Both the position numbers and the translations under genes were made by a program. Below the pieces are notes generated by a model that was not told where the DNA came from, did not search any database, and saw only the letters and a list, made by a program, of their open reading frames with translations. From Hypericum androsaemum (Eukaryota > Streptophyta > Magnoliopsida > Malpighiales > Hypericaceae), in the NCBI GenBank assembly GCA_963995505.1, contig OZ023187.1:18886584-18950583 (forward strand): 64,000 nucleotides of DNA, written 5' to 3'. This document shows positions 12,901 to 23,725 of the stretch, one piece after another. How positions within the stretch are numbered: the stretch's first letter is position 1; every line of letters starts with the position of its first letter.

Positions 12901-13194
12901 TAATAAGTTATAATTAGTATAATATTATTGGTATAAATAAATTTTTCTGATATTATTTGTGTGGTTAAAAAAATTTAAGTTATCTTTAATAAAAGTAAAA
13001 ATAAATAGTATAAAAATTTATATTTTTGTATTTCTCTATAAATAGAGTCCAATGTCTAACATATTTTTTTTGTTATAATTGCAAAATAATCATTTTTTGT
13101 AAATTAATTATAATTTTTATATAAACAAAAAATGATAGTAGATAATATATGGATGAGAGAGAAATTAATTGTTTATTCTGCGACCCTGAGTTGA
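9903..13194 (-). repeat. Left arm of a large inverted duplication
   Basis: This interval is the reverse complement of 16213-20656. It covers the 5' two-thirds of the copia element, its 5' LTR, and a further 289 bp of AT-rich flank beyond the element (12906-13194). Because the flank is shared too, the two copia copies arose by inverted duplication rather than by two insertions. Homology stops at ACCCTGAGTTGA on this side and at the reverse-transcriptase motif YEETYSP on the other. Confidence 0.85.
12681..12905 (-). repeat. 5' LTR of the minus-strand copia element
   Basis: A 225-bp LTR bordered by the TSD AGTTA at 12906-12910. It is also the inverted counterpart of 16501-16737. Confidence 0.9.
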
Positions 13195-15258
13195 CCTTGG
13201 GTATGGGTATTTTGGGTTCAAATTTGCTACCGAGAGGGATCGGGATACGGTTTGGAGCTCAATGGTTTGGCGCATTCCTCATGGCACTCTCTACATGCAG
13301 CAATGAGTTCCTTTCTTCCGTCCGTCCAAGGTCCATGCTACTCGTGCGAAGGTTGGGTTCAGTTGGTGGGGTTGAGTATGGAACATATTGAGCCTGACAT
13401 TATTTTTGGTCTTGCCGCATCAGTAGGTGATCCTATACGTGTTGACTCAGGTGCGTTGAACAAGGTCAATGGGGCTTCGGTCCGTATTATTGTTGAGATT
13501 GGTATGTCCAGGCCACGTTGGGGCCAAATTTGCTTACGGCAGGATGATAGTAGTTGTCTTGTGGATGTTGTATACGAGGACTTGCCAAATTTTTGTGAGC
13601 ACTGCAAGGTGCTTGGACATGCCACCTCTACTTGTCGCAAGTTGCAACCTGTGGAGGCGAGGAGGGATATGCGAATTTGGCAGCGAAAAGTGCCTGCTTC
13701 GACTTCACATGATGGATTGTCTGTGGAGTTGGAACTTGAGGAGGGAGAGATTGGTGTGGAGGGTGCAGTTGGATGTCCTCCTCCCACGGCTCTTGAAGTC
13801 GAGGGGAGTATTTCTCTGGCTATGACAGCTTTGTTAGAACATTTTGCTTATCAAGAGGATCTTGTTTTACCTGAAAATTCTGAAGAATAGGAGGTTGTAT
13901 CGGGTGAGCTTGTTTTTATTGCAAAGAATTCAGAATTTGAAGTTGGTCTTTCTGAGGAATTAGAGGAGTGTGATACTCTCACTTGGAATACTGTTCTAGA
14001 GAATTTGGTGCAGCATGTCGAGATTTTGGGATGCAATCATGATATTGCAATTTTGGAAAAGGGCTTGGAGGTGGCTGTATCACATGCTGCTCAGCTTGAG
14101 GGAGGCCAGTGTCTTGAAGAGGATGCTAATGAGGATTCTCATTCAACTGTGATTTTGCCCCTTTCGAAGGAAGCTATTGCTACCACGGCTAACGCTTTCG
14201 ATGTTCCTTGTGATGATGCGAGGGAAGAGGGTGAAATTCTACCTGGTGATAAATGTTCTCCATTAAGTACATGTCAAATTGTGGTTTCGAATGATTTGGT
14301 CCAGTTGATGGTGCTTGATGAAGTTCCTGAGCAGTCTCCAGTACCAAGTACAAATAACATGGAGGGGGTTTGTGGTGTAATGATTGAGGAGGTTTCGCCC
14401 TCCCAAGATACAGGTCAGCATCGGGCAAGAAAAAGGGGCGCAAGAACGGCCCTTCCTTAGCTGAGTTATTGGCATCACTGTCTCCTGAGGATTTGACAAA
14501 GGCTGAGGCTAGGAAGGTGGCATATGTTGCCGCGGGCGGGGGTTTACCTACTCGCTCATACAGTTCTAAGGGCTCCAAGCATAAGGGTTTGAAGCCGGAT
14601 TTCCTTGGCAATGGACCCTAATAATACAGGAATCGTCCCCATCTATTTTGGGCAGTGCCTCTGCTTTACCTACTATAGATCCCATGCCTATCCCAGGTCA
14701 AGAGGGTAATGGGGTCGTTGTTTTTTCTGACAACGATGATCTTCCAGACATGTTGAAGTTCATAGGTTCGATTACGAAGAAGATGAAGAATAATTGGGCG
14801 GATGAGTCAGATTCACAGTCAGACTTGGAGGACTTTCATCTACCACCTGCCAAGAACACTCGCTTTCAAACGAGGAAGAAGACTGGGACTACCTATGCCA
14901 GTAAGGATCTACGTTGGTTAGAGTATGAGGTGGACTTTTGATGTGCCGCAGCTGATTTATCACCCTGGACTATCCGTGTTGTGGGTACCCCTACCCATCT
15001 TCCTCCAACTTGTCCCCGCGGGCTAGGAAGAGGAACACGAAGAAATAGAAGAAATGATCGCTTTAGATCATTGGTTCCTTCAGTGGCCTTGATATCCCTC
15101 AAGTTTGTAGGGTCGAATTCTTCTTTATGGCGATAGGCTTGCTGTTTTGCAGTTTCCTATTCGGCCTGTGTGTTTGGCTTCTCTTCTGTTTCCTTTTCCC
15201 CTTCTTGTACCATTTTCCTTTCTTTGAGTAATGAAGTTTCTTTTTGCCAAAAAAAAAA
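13195..15258 (+). mobile_element. LINE-like element with ORF1 only and a poly(A) tail
   Basis: The sequence opens with LGMGILG and continues, after a frameshift, as VQLVGLSMEHIEPDIIFGL, the DUF4283-like N-terminal part of plant L1-type ORF1. It is followed by a CCHC zinc knuckle CEHCKVLGHATSTC near 13590. An acidic, low-complexity remainder runs to about 14940 in several frames (13252-13890, 14005-14460, 14648-14941), broken by stops. A 3' region with a T/C-rich end and an A-run (15249-15258) closes it. No reverse transcriptase ORF2 is present. The 5' end coincides with the end of the inverted-repeat arm, so truncation there is likely and no TSD can be set. Its protein is closely similar to the minus-strand copy at 61-62 kb. 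Confidence 0.78.
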
Positions 15259-15432
15259 TCAAGCAAAACCGGCACCAACCTTAACAATGAAGTCGAAAAC
15301 TATTCATTTTCTTGGAAGACATTGTCACACTTCGAGGAAAGTCTTCGTACTCCCTCAATTAGTGACCTTGAAAGGGATTTCTTGGAGCAATACGATGGAT
15401 CTATAATGGCAGGAACTTATGCACTCCCATAA
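15259..15432 (+). pseudogene. Fragment of a DC1-family tail exon
   Basis: The frame reads TNLNNEVENYSFSWKTLSHF and ends GSIMAGTYALP, matching the middle of the tail exon of copy A (VENYSFSWKALSRFMELL, GHIMSGAFALPE). It starts directly after the poly(A) of the LINE-like element and stops at the Pro-coding end, so both ends are rearrangement points. It is a dead fragment of one exon. Confidence 0.8.
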
Positions 15433-15435
15433 GTT

Positions 15436-15893
15436 AGTGGCAGGGTTTTGATTTTGTTAGTGGGTTTGGGTTTTTGACAGGGGATGAAGGATTTGTGGGT
15501 GAAGGATCTTCTGGGTTGAGTTTTTGACAGGGGATGAAAGATTCGTGAGTGACAAGGGATTAAACTTGTTGTTAATTTAATGAGATAGTGAATTTTGTAC
15601 TCTTGGTTCTTGGGTTTTGAGTGTTTTTTGTGGTATTTTTGGTTGTGTTCTTGATTTTGGTTAGTTTGATCTTATTTTTGGGTTGGTTTTTGGTTGTTGG
15701 TGTTCTTGGTCAAAGGTTAAGGGTATTTTGGTCATTTCTATGACCAAAAATAAAAAAAAGCAGATGACGTCAGCCAAGGACCCGAGAGTCTATTATTATC
15801 AAAACTTAGAGACGGGACAATCATTTTCCAAAAGTCAGGGACCCTAGGGAGAGGGTGACCAAACCTCACCGACGTGAGGGTAATTTGCTCTTA
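15436..15893 (+). mobile_element. Remnant of a MULE-like element (right half)
   Basis: The text resembles the right halves of the MULE-like elements at 53223 and 59590: a T-rich GTTCTTGGT region, then AAGGGTATTTTGGTCATTTC, GATGACGTCAGCCAAGGACC, and an end GTGAGGGTAATTTGCTC. No left terminal repeat or TSD is visible, so it is truncated. Confidence 0.5.
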
Positions 15894-16212
15894 AAAGAAT
15901 TATATGTTGGAAAAAGCGGAAAAGATAGCCAAAATGTTACGGTAGATAAATTTTTTAAATTTGGTACTTTATATATTTCAATAATTTTACTCATTATAAT
16001 TTTATTATATATATATATATTTATTTATTTATTAAAGTACAAGTTGCAATGCACTTGGTCCTACTTCTGGGTGAACGCTCGCCCAAGCACCATATGGCTC
16101 AATTAAGACCATTTGTATCGGCAATGCACCCACCTACGGTCACGAAATAAATAAATAATTTATCTTTTCCATACCTAACCTAACTCCATTATATATTTTT
16201 CTACCCACATCA
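15894..16212. other. Spacer before the right inverted-repeat arm
   Basis: AT-rich non-coding DNA with a short (AT)n run near 16007. I see no gene. Confidence 0.4.
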
Positions 16213-16500
16213 TCAACTCAGGGTCACAGAATAAACAATTAATTTCTCTCTCATCCATATATTATCTACTATCATTTTTTGTTTATATATAAATTATAAT
16301 TAATTTACAAAAAATGATTATTTTGTAATTATAACAAAAAAATATGTTAGACATTGGACTCTATTTATAGAGAAATGCAAAAATATGAATTTTTATATTA
16401 TTTATTTTTACTTTTATTAAAGATAACTTAAATTTTTTTAACGACACAAATAATATCAGAAAAATTTATTTATACTAATAATATTGTACTAATTGTAACT

Positions 16501-16737
16501 TATTATGTATTAATTATTTGTGGATGTCATTTTCTCCATGTTTTCCTCCTTATTTTCCTCCATGTTCCCCTCCATGTTCTCCTCCATAATACATTAATTA
16601 TTTAATGTATTAGCCTATAAATAGAACTCATTGTATTACCATTTATGAGATATTCTTGATCTATTAATGAGAAGTTCATACTCTCCTCTCTTACTCTTTT
16701 TCTCTACTATTGCTTATTTTTGATAAAGTTTATAACA
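16501..16737 (+). repeat. 5' LTR of the truncated plus-strand copia
   Basis: A 237-bp LTR nearly identical by eye to 12681-12905 in inverse orientation. Termini are TATTATG and TAACA. Confidence 0.88.
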
Positions 16738-17334
16738 CGTTATCAGCACGAAGTCTCTACCAAGGTCTCAATAATTTATTGAGAAGAATTGAGCTTAATT
16801 TTTGTAAGTATTCCTACAATTTATAATTATTCATTCTTATTAGATTTTCATGCTAAAACCTTCTGTTGTCCTTGCATAAAAGTATTAGAAAATATCAGTG
16901 ATCTATGTGAAATGTTGTCTTGGAACGCGGATAAGGATTATGTCCCTATTCGCACACGCGAGAAAGCTTTAGGGATTGAACTGTAAGCTTTACACATTGA
17001 ACATCGAATTTGTCCTCGCTTGCACACGCGTCAAACTAATAAGTACTAAACTGATATTATGCGCGTCGAACAAAAAAAGAAGGAAAGGGGACAAAATTAC
17101 TGATAAGTACTTTATATTTTCTTGTATTTTCAAATAAGGACAGAATATTATTTTAATCATTTGTTTCCTTATATTTGTGATATGTCTATATAATAATTTT
17201 ATCTCAATTATATTTATCTATGATAAATCAAATCTAATATAATCTACTTGCTCATGATAGTATTATAATATCAATTATATTTATCTATGATAAATCAAAT
17301 CTAATATAATTTACTTGCTCATGATAGTATTATA

Positions 17335-18327
17335 ATGTCAAACCTCGCCAAACTTGATTTTGTGGCTCTCCACATCATGGGCAAGAATTACTTATCATGG
17401 ATTTTGGATGCTGAAATTCATCTTGATGCTAATGGTCTGGGAGAGACAATTAAAGAGAAAAATGTAGCTTGTGCCCAAGATAAGGCTAAGGCGATGATTT
17501 TTCTTCGTCGCCATCTTGATGAGGGATTAAAAACGGAATACCTCACGGTAAATGATCCACTAATCCTTTGGATTAGCTTGAAAGAAAGATATGAGCATCA
17601 GAAAACTGTGATCCTCCCAAAAGCTCGTTATGATTGGATGCATTTGCGATTCCAAGATTTCAAAGCTGTGAGTGAATATAATTCAGCTCTATTTCGTATA
17701 AGTTCTCAGCTAAAATTATGTGGAGAAAAGATTACTGATTCTGATATGTTAGAGAAAATATTCTCCACCTTTCACGCATCAAATATGCTCCTTCAGCAGC
17801 AATATCGTGAAAAGTGTTTCAAGAAATACTCTGAGTTGATTGCTTGTCTTCTTGTGGCTGAACAAAACAATGAGCTTTTGATGAAAAACCACGAGGCCCG
17901 CCCAACTAGTTATGCTCCATTCCCTGAAGTGAATGTGACAAAATTTAATTATAGAAGTCGGGGTCGCGGTCGTGGACGTGGTAATGGTCGTGGAGGATAT
18001 GGTTACCGTGGTGGTAATTTTAAGAACACGTCTCGCCACCTGAAGTGGGAGAATAAAGAGAAGAAATCGGGAAGAGATGGTGATGGTGGAATAAAAATAG
18101 AAAATTCATGCCATCGTTGTGGATGCAAAGGCCACTGGGCTCGCACCTGTCGTGCACCCAAGCATCTAGTTGAGCTTTATCAAGAATCATTGAAAGGCAA
18201 AGGGAAGGCCGAAATAAATTTTGTCAATAATGATGATGGCACTAACATTATGAATGTGGATGGCAGCACTAATTTCGAAAAAAATATCTTCACTCATTTG
18301 GATGTGGGTGATTTCCTAATTGAATAA
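17335..18327 (+). CDS. Copia gag protein (open)
   Basis: An open frame of 330 residues starting MSNLAKLDFVALHIMGKNYL. The N-terminal half is a copia gag of the UBN2 type. An Arg/Gly-rich basic stretch (about residues 205-225, RGRGRGRGNGRGGYGYRGG) and one CCHC zinc knuckle CHRCGCKGHWARTC (about 260-273) follow, as expected for a nucleocapsid that packages element RNA. The start ATG directly follows the 5' leader, and the left copy at 12036 uses the same start. It ends 152 bp before the next ORF, so gag and pol are separate here. Confidence 0.88.
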   Translation: MSNLAKLDFVALHIMGKNYLSWILDAEIHLDANGLGETIKEKNVACAQDKAKAMIFLRRHLDEGLKTEYLTVNDPLILWISLKERYEHQKTVILPKARYDWMHLRFQDFKAVSEYNSALFRISSQLKLCGEKITDSDMLEKIFSTFHASNMLLQQQYREKCFKKYSELIACLLVAEQNNELLMKNHEARPTSYAPFPEVNVTKFNYRSRGRGRGRGNGRGGYGYRGGNFKNTSRHLKWENKEKKSGRDGDGGIKIENSCHRCGCKGHWARTCRAPKHLVELYQESLKGKGKAEINFVNNDDGTNIMNVDGSTNFEKNIFTHLDVGDFLIE

Positions 18328-18479
18328 GTAGTTTAATATTCATGTTCTTGTTTTCGTATTTTCTGTAATTTTTCCTTATCATGTTATCGGTACTTGGTTT
18401 TAATGTAATGTTTCCTATAATGTTTCCTTGTCATATTTTCGTTACTTAAATTTAATATAAATATTTCTTTATAAAGAGT

Positions 18480-19448
18480 ATGGAATTGGCACGAGTTGGC
18501 TCATCTACTCGAGAAAAAGATTTGTGTTTAGCAGATAGTGCCACAACGCACACCATACTTAAAGATGATAAATATTTCCTTCATTTGCAAATACAAGAAG
18601 CAAATGTTAGTACTACATCGGGTACTTCGAATTTAATTGAAGGCTCCGGAAGAGCCAATTTATTGTTATCTGGGGGTACAAATTTTTGCATAGATAATGC
18701 ATTATATTCTCCTAAGTCTCAAAGAAACTTATTAAGTTTCAAGGATATACGCCAGAATGGATATCATGTTGAGACAACAAATGAAGGAAACAAAGAATAT
18801 TTTTATATTACAAATATTATTTCGGGTAAAAAGTGTGTGTTGGAAAAGCTACCCGCTTATTCATTTGGTTTATATTATACGTATATTAGTGCAATGGAGG
18901 CACATGCAACAATAAACCAGAAGTTTACTGATTTTACAATTTGGCATGACCGGTTGGGCCATCCCGGGTCAATAATGATGCGAAGAGTTATTAACAATTC
19001 ATGTGGACATTCTTTAAGGAACGAGAAGATTTTTCAATCCAATGAATTGTCATGCGCTGCATGCTCTCAAGGTAAATTAATAACCAGGCCATCACTAGCT
19101 AAAATTGGGGCTGAGTCCCTCGGATTTTTGGAACATATATATGGTAATATATGTGGAACTATTCATCCACCATGTGGACCATTTAGATACTTTATAGTAT
19201 TAATTGATGTATCAACTAGATGGTCACATGTATCTTTATTATCAACTCGTAACCTGGCGTTTGCGAGATTACTAGCTCAGTTAATTCGATTACGAGCTCA
19301 TTTTTCAGATAATCCCATTAAGACCATTCGTCTTGATAATGCTGGTGAATTCACTTCTCAAATATTCAATGATTATTGTATGGCCATTGGTATAAATGTT
19401 GAACATCCTGTAGCTCATGTTCACACTCAAAATGGTCTTGCCGAATAA
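18480..19448 (+). CDS. Copia protease/integrase segment
   Basis: A 322-residue open frame. Near its N-terminus is LCLADSATTHTIL, an aspartic protease-like D-S-A/T motif. Next come the integrase zinc-binding region (IWHDRLGHPGS, then CAACSQGK) and the catalytic core with Asp in LIDVSTRWSHV, Asp in RLDNAGEF and the final Glu in QNGLAE, where a stop interrupts. The frame would process the polyprotein and integrate cDNA in an intact element. Further integrase and reverse-transcriptase parts continue in broken frames to 20656, so this copy is defective. Confidence 0.85.
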   Translation: MELARVGSSTREKDLCLADSATTHTILKDDKYFLHLQIQEANVSTTSGTSNLIEGSGRANLLLSGGTNFCIDNALYSPKSQRNLLSFKDIRQNGYHVETTNEGNKEYFYITNIISGKKCVLEKLPAYSFGLYYTYISAMEAHATINQKFTDFTIWHDRLGHPGSIMMRRVINNSCGHSLRNEKIFQSNELSCAACSQGKLITRPSLAKIGAESLGFLEHIYGNICGTIHPPCGPFRYFIVLIDVSTRWSHVSLLSTRNLAFARLLAQLIRLRAHFSDNPIKTIRLDNAGEFTSQIFNDYCMAIGINVEHPVAHVHTQNGLAE

Positions 19449-20656
19449 TTTATTAAATAGATTCAATTAATTACAAGGCCATTACTAATGAGAGCGAAAC
19501 TCCTTATTTCTGCTTGGGGACATGCTGTTTTACATGCAGCAATGTTAATTCGCATCAGGCCAACAAGTTATCATGAATTCTCCCCATTACAATTAGTTTA
19601 TGGTCAGGAACTAAATATTTTCCATCTAAAATTTTTTGGATGTGCGGTTTATATTCCAATTGCTCCACCATAACGCACGAAGATGGGACCCCAAAGAAGG
19701 TTGAAAATATATGTTGGGTTTGAATCTCCATCGATAATAAAGTACATTGAGCCACGTAATGGAGATATATTTACGGCACGTTTTGCCGATTGTCATTTCG
19801 ATGAATCAATATTTCCAACATTAGGGGGAGAAACTAAGTAGCCTGAAAAAGATATTAGCTGGAATGAATTATCATTGTGTTATTTAGATCCTCACATAAA
19901 GCAAAGTGAACTTGAAGTTCAAAAGATAATTCATCTGCAGAATTTAGCTAATCAGTTGCCATACGCTTTTGCTGACCCAAAGAGAGTGACTAAGTCACAT
20001 ATTCCGGCTGCTAATGCTCCTTTTAGAATTGATGTCTCTGAAGGACGATCAATTATTGCCAATGAAAATAAGGCACAAATTAAACGTGGAAGACCTATTA
20101 GTTCCAAAGATAAAAATCCTCGTAAAAGAAAAGGAACAAAATATCAAGATGGTCAAATCGAGGATATCTTGACTCCTGAAGAGTCCCCAGTCAATATTAA
20201 TATAAAGGAAGGGCAGACTCTAGATGATTCACTTCCAATGGAAGATCATGTACCTGAACATTGTGATAATCATGAGATCTCAATAAATTATGTTATGACT
20301 GGAGAAAAATAGAACCGAAATAAAGTTATTGTCGATGATATTTTTTCCTACCATGTAGCGCTAAATATTATGGAATGTGAAGAGGATCTAGAGCCAAAAT
20401 CTATTGAGGAATGCATGCATAGAAAAGATTGGCCAAATTAGAAAGACGCAATGAAATCTGAATTAGATTTACTTGGAAAACGTAAAATTTTCGGACATGT
20501 AGTCCGCATGCCCAAGGGTGTGAAACCCGTAGGATACAAATGGGTATTTGTGCATAAACGAAATGAGAAATATGAAGTTGTGAGATATAAAGCATGACTT
20601 GTTGCACAAGGTTTTTCTCAAAGACCTAGTATTGATTATGAAGAGACATATTCTCC

Positions 20657-21300
20657 TCCAGCTCCTCGCGATGATGCGCATGTGCGAAGTGCCAAGTACG
20701 CCACAAAGTGTCCATTGTGACCTGCGTGCGCGTGCTCGTGCTCGGATGGTACTACGCACCATCCTCTTCGCGGACCGAGTTGGCTATCCAGGCGGTCAAC
20801 TTATTTCCTAGTCAATAAGGAGAAACTCCTTATAAACAAAAAATCTTTCTTATTGTTTCCAATGTGGTAATGCACTTTCCATTTCCACTTTGGGCTTTCC
20901 ACATGGGCCTTCCACTTTTGGGCTTTGCATTGAAGTTTCATTCAATTTTTTTTAACAATCCCCCACATGAATGATGATTAATGCATGCTGACACTTTTAA
21001 GAAAAGTTCCAATAAAATATCATTGCATTGAGGAAGGTAGCTTACGGCTTTGAACCTTCCCTAGTAAAATGCTATCGGATTTACTTGCTACTCAGTGAAT
21101 GCGATGTCTTGAACTTGTCAACTTTTTATGTAAATCAAGACAATAACATTTACACAATGATATCTCTAATATCCTTTGGTTCTCACGTTGTGTCCGTTTC
21201 GGCCATGGACCTTATCTTAGATTCATAAGTATTTTTTCATTTGAAACGGCCTCACTTCACACTTATATAGGTGATTTTCCATTAGGAGATACTCCTACTT
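20657..21300 (-). mobile_element. Fragment of another LTR retrotransposon (partial LTR plus 3' internal end)
   Basis: On the minus strand a polypurine tract GTGGGGGAT is followed by TGTTAAAAAAAATTG, a typical internal end/LTR start at about 20957. The LTR then runs down to 20657, where it meets the truncated copia. The region 20958-21300 is non-coding text of the same element, up to the broken end of DC1 copy B. No TSD or second LTR was found. Confidence 0.6.
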
Positions 21301-22775
21301 GTAAGGTAAAGAGGGTGATATGGATGAGTCGGGTGGACAAGTTCTGCAGGTAGTTCAGCACATGACTTGTGGAAAAACAAAGCACACTCACTACACTTGT
21401 AGCACAAACTCCAAGCGAGGCAGAGTTCTTTACACAAAAAGCATCTTCGCCTTTTGTCTTCTATTCTGGTTTCACATAGACTCAAGTGATGCCAGTGGAG
21501 TATACTTTTGAGTTTTCCATCATCCCTAAGTACATTTTCCGGCCACATGATACACTTAACACAAAATTTGCACCTGCGGTCATAGCAATAAAAGGCCAAC
21601 CCGGAACGTTGCCTGTTGCAAGTTGTACACTCAAAAGAAAGAGCATGCAGTAGAACAATGGTTTGATTAAGAAGGATATGGCTTGTCTTGTGAGGTAAAG
21701 ACTCCATGCAAGATTTGTGGACGTAGAACTGACACAGGTCGGTGCAACTATAAAATGGTTCAGAACATAATCTTTCACACAAGTTACACATAAGGTTGGT
21801 GTCTTCTGTGCTTTGTAAAGAGCTTTAAGGGATGCCAATGGCAGAAATGCTGAACCAATTGATTGACTTCTTTTTCCTGGCTAACTATTTGGGGTTGTTG
21901 GGCACAATCAAAACACAAGAAGAAGTCACAGCTACTGCAATGATATGAAAAAGGATGGTGGCTTAGGAGACATGCATTACAAGTTGAGGATTTTGTAGAA
22001 AGTATGAGTTTGAGATCAAGGCATGGGTGAAAGAAATGGTCGATGAATTTTGGAACTTCGGAAGAAGACTTACCAATCACTCCACGTACAAGACAACAAA
22101 AAATGCACAATCTTGTATATTCTCCTCCTCCGGATCTTAGGAAGACCAAATTCGTATAGCCCCAGCTGCGAAAATCAATACAATCAATCGATCGACTTGT
22201 TATCAGAACCCAAGAGGTCACTCGAGAACCCTCCTTGACTTGTACCATTTGGGCAGAAAGTCGAGGCAAGGCTTGTGAAGATGAAAATTGCATAGTTCAC
22301 ATCCCCATGTTGGTGCCGTTGTGCAAGGCATGGCACAGATTTGGCAAGATGAAAAGGATTTGGGTTCTACGGGAAGTTGTTTCAAAGGATGACGACGACA
22401 AAGATGTAGAATGTGTGATCTCGCACTCTCTCCCTCGCTGGTAGCGAGGAAGAGAGCACGAGTTGCGCACTCTACACAGATGTCAAAGTCGCATTGCTCA
22501 CATTTGTAGGTGAAAACAAATTTTAGGCTAATGAAACAAGAATCGCAAGTGAAGCTTTGAGAAAAATGGAGGAGAAGTGAACATGGGTGGAAGAAGATCT
22601 TGATCTTAAGTACAAGCTTTGCACAACCCTCGTGGAAACAAGATTCACAGAGAGTACACCAGTAGGAAATCTGACCTGGAATCTTCCCTCTACAACCACG
22701 ACAATTTGAACCTCCATCTCCCATGTCACAAACTATCAGATCGTGTTGGTGCACCGGAATTGTCAACGAATCCAT
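21300..22775 (-). pseudogene. DC1-domain protein gene, copy B, 3'-truncated
   Basis: Exon 1 (22775-22246) starts MDSLTIPVHQHDLIVCDMGD and is open for about 177 residues, with DC1 signatures CRGCRGKIPGQISYWCTLC, CDFDICVEC and CNFHLHKPCLDFLP. A donor follows after AAATG (GTACAAG). Exon 2 starts near 22050 (FHPCLDLKL) and carries HWHPLKL, CNLCERLCSEPFYSC and FECTTCNRQRSG. A frameshift lies at about 21785-21830, where copy A reads through. The gene stops at about 21300, where LTR-element sequence replaces the last DC1 unit and the tail exon. Exon 1 is the best preserved of all copies. I judge it a pseudogene, though a truncated zinc-finger peptide could still be made. Confidence 0.85.
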
Positions 22776-22995
22776 TGCTTCTTCCGGTGAGTGTGAGAAG
22801 GAAAAGAAAACTTAGTGTTACTCTTTTGGTGAATAGACAGAGAGCAAGTAATTTTGGTATTGGAATAGAAAGCAAATTAAGTGATGATCATGTTATAGAG
22901 ATGCAGGAAGTCGCATGGCGACATCCCATCGATATATTATAACACACCAAGTTGGTCCCCTCCTCTTGTTTTCCCACATGGAACCTAAGCAACCA
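22776..22995 (-). promoter_or_regulatory. Upstream region of DC1 copy B shared with copies A and C
   Basis: GATGATCATGTTATAGAGATG (split here as GATGATCATGTTATA and GAGATGCAGG) lies about 100 bp upstream of the start and recurs upstream of copy A (near 6074). A second block, TTTTCCCACATGGAA near 22970, recurs inverted upstream of copy C (near 24765). Shared blocks over this distance suggest a duplicated promoter. No function is shown. Confidence 0.5.
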
Positions 22996-23058
22996 ACCAG
23001 AGGGTGTCTGGTCTGGCCCCCTCGTCTTGTCTTCTTTATTTTTTTCGCATAAATAAAA

Positions 23059-23725
23059 GCCATCTTAGTCCTTAGTTTTGCTTTGTGCATGGAAACTTGC
23101 TCAAGCTTTCGCTCCAGTCGTAATGATTTTTACTCCACGATCTTCCTTGATCGAATGTAGTAATGAGCTTGCCAAATTTTCTTGATGTTTTCAGCCAAAA
23201 TTCTAACATTGAATATGCCTCTTTCTTTGACAAATCTAAGCCATCCCAACCGCTTTAGAATTGTTTCCTTTTCGACATCCACAACTTTGGCCATCCACAT
23301 TTCGTGGAGAACACAACATGTTACAAAAACAAGAAGTCGCCTCCACGCCAAGTCGAGCTTTCATCTGTGATCAATGATGCTGTACATTCCGAAAGACTCT
23401 TCGTATATTGGATCGAGATCTCCAGGGAGTGCATAATCTCCTGTCATAATTGATCCACCATAATCGCTCCCGAGATATCTTACGCCATGAAGGGGATCGA
23501 ATGGGGGAGCATGGAGAAGCTCCATGAAGCGTGACAACGCATTCCAAGTAAATGAATTGCTTTCAACTTCTTTGTCAAGGTTCGTGCTGTTTCTGCATAA
23601 TTCTTCTGATGTAGTGCTGCTTCCACTTTCTCTGTTGCTATTTTAGACGTCTGTTTCGTTCCCAAATTCATCCTCTTCATATGAAATATATTCTTTTTCT
23701 AAAGCATCCTCTCCAGAAGTTTTTT
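23059..23725 (-). pseudogene. DC1-family tail exon fragment, inverted partner of copy C tail
   Basis: Read on the minus strand this is about 90% similar by eye to 25988-26661. It contains the same tail text (the HASWSF/MELLHAPP region, GGSIMTGDYALP-like text, VTCCVLHEMWMAKVVDVEK, WLGWLRFVKERGIFNV). It has in-frame stops (for example TAAAATAG near 23645 and a TGA near 23362). No DC1 exons remain upstream of it, so it is the end of a lost gene copy. Its open part is 23351-23130. Confidence 0.82.

Larger units (their letters stand above)
8133..12905 (-). mobile_element. Ty1-copia retrotransposon, full length but internally deleted and decayed
   Basis: The LTRs are 8133-8368 and 12681-12905, starting TGTTATAAAC and ending ACATAATA on the plus strand. 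The TSD AGTTA is perfect (8128-8132 and 12906-12910). On the minus strand the polypurine tract AAGGAGGAG abuts the 3' LTR, and a putative primer site CGTTATCACCACGAAG follows the 5' LTR. Coding order leftward: gag (12036-11506), zinc knuckle CHRCGCKGHWARTC (11493-11104), integrase C-terminal part (11072-10650), reverse transcriptase (10190-9144, with YVDD) and RNase H (8972-8577). Compared with the plus-strand relative at 16501, about 1.2 kb covering protease and most of integrase is missing at about 11140. Stops and frameshifts divide the rest, so it cannot be autonomous. Confidence 0.93.
16213..20656 (+). repeat. Right arm of the large inverted duplication
   Basis: Reverse-complement partner of 9903-13194. 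It is about 1.15 kb longer because the left arm lost protease/integrase sequence. It starts at TCAACTCAGGGTC, includes the AT-rich flank to 16500, the 5' LTR, gag and pol up to the start of reverse transcriptase, and breaks at 20656 against an unrelated LTR fragment. Confidence 0.85.
16501..20656 (+). mobile_element. Ty1-copia retrotransposon, 3'-truncated inverted copy
   Basis: The 5' LTR (16501-16737) begins TATTATGTATTAATT and ends TTTATAACA, preceded by TAACT, the complement of the left copy's TSD. A putative primer site CGTTATCAGCACGAAG follows. Gag is open at 17335-18327, a protease/integrase ORF is open at 18480-19448, then integrase C-terminal parts (19488-19673, 19875-20312) and the start of reverse transcriptase up to 20656 with in-frame stops. 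The rest of reverse transcriptase, RNase H and the 3' LTR are missing. It retains exactly the region the left copy lost, and lacks what the left copy keeps. Confidence 0.92.

Noticed and set aside
13195..15258. TSD around the plus-strand ORF1-only LINE
   Set aside because: The left border coincides with the end of an inverted-repeat arm; the flanks TTGA and TCAAGC do not match.
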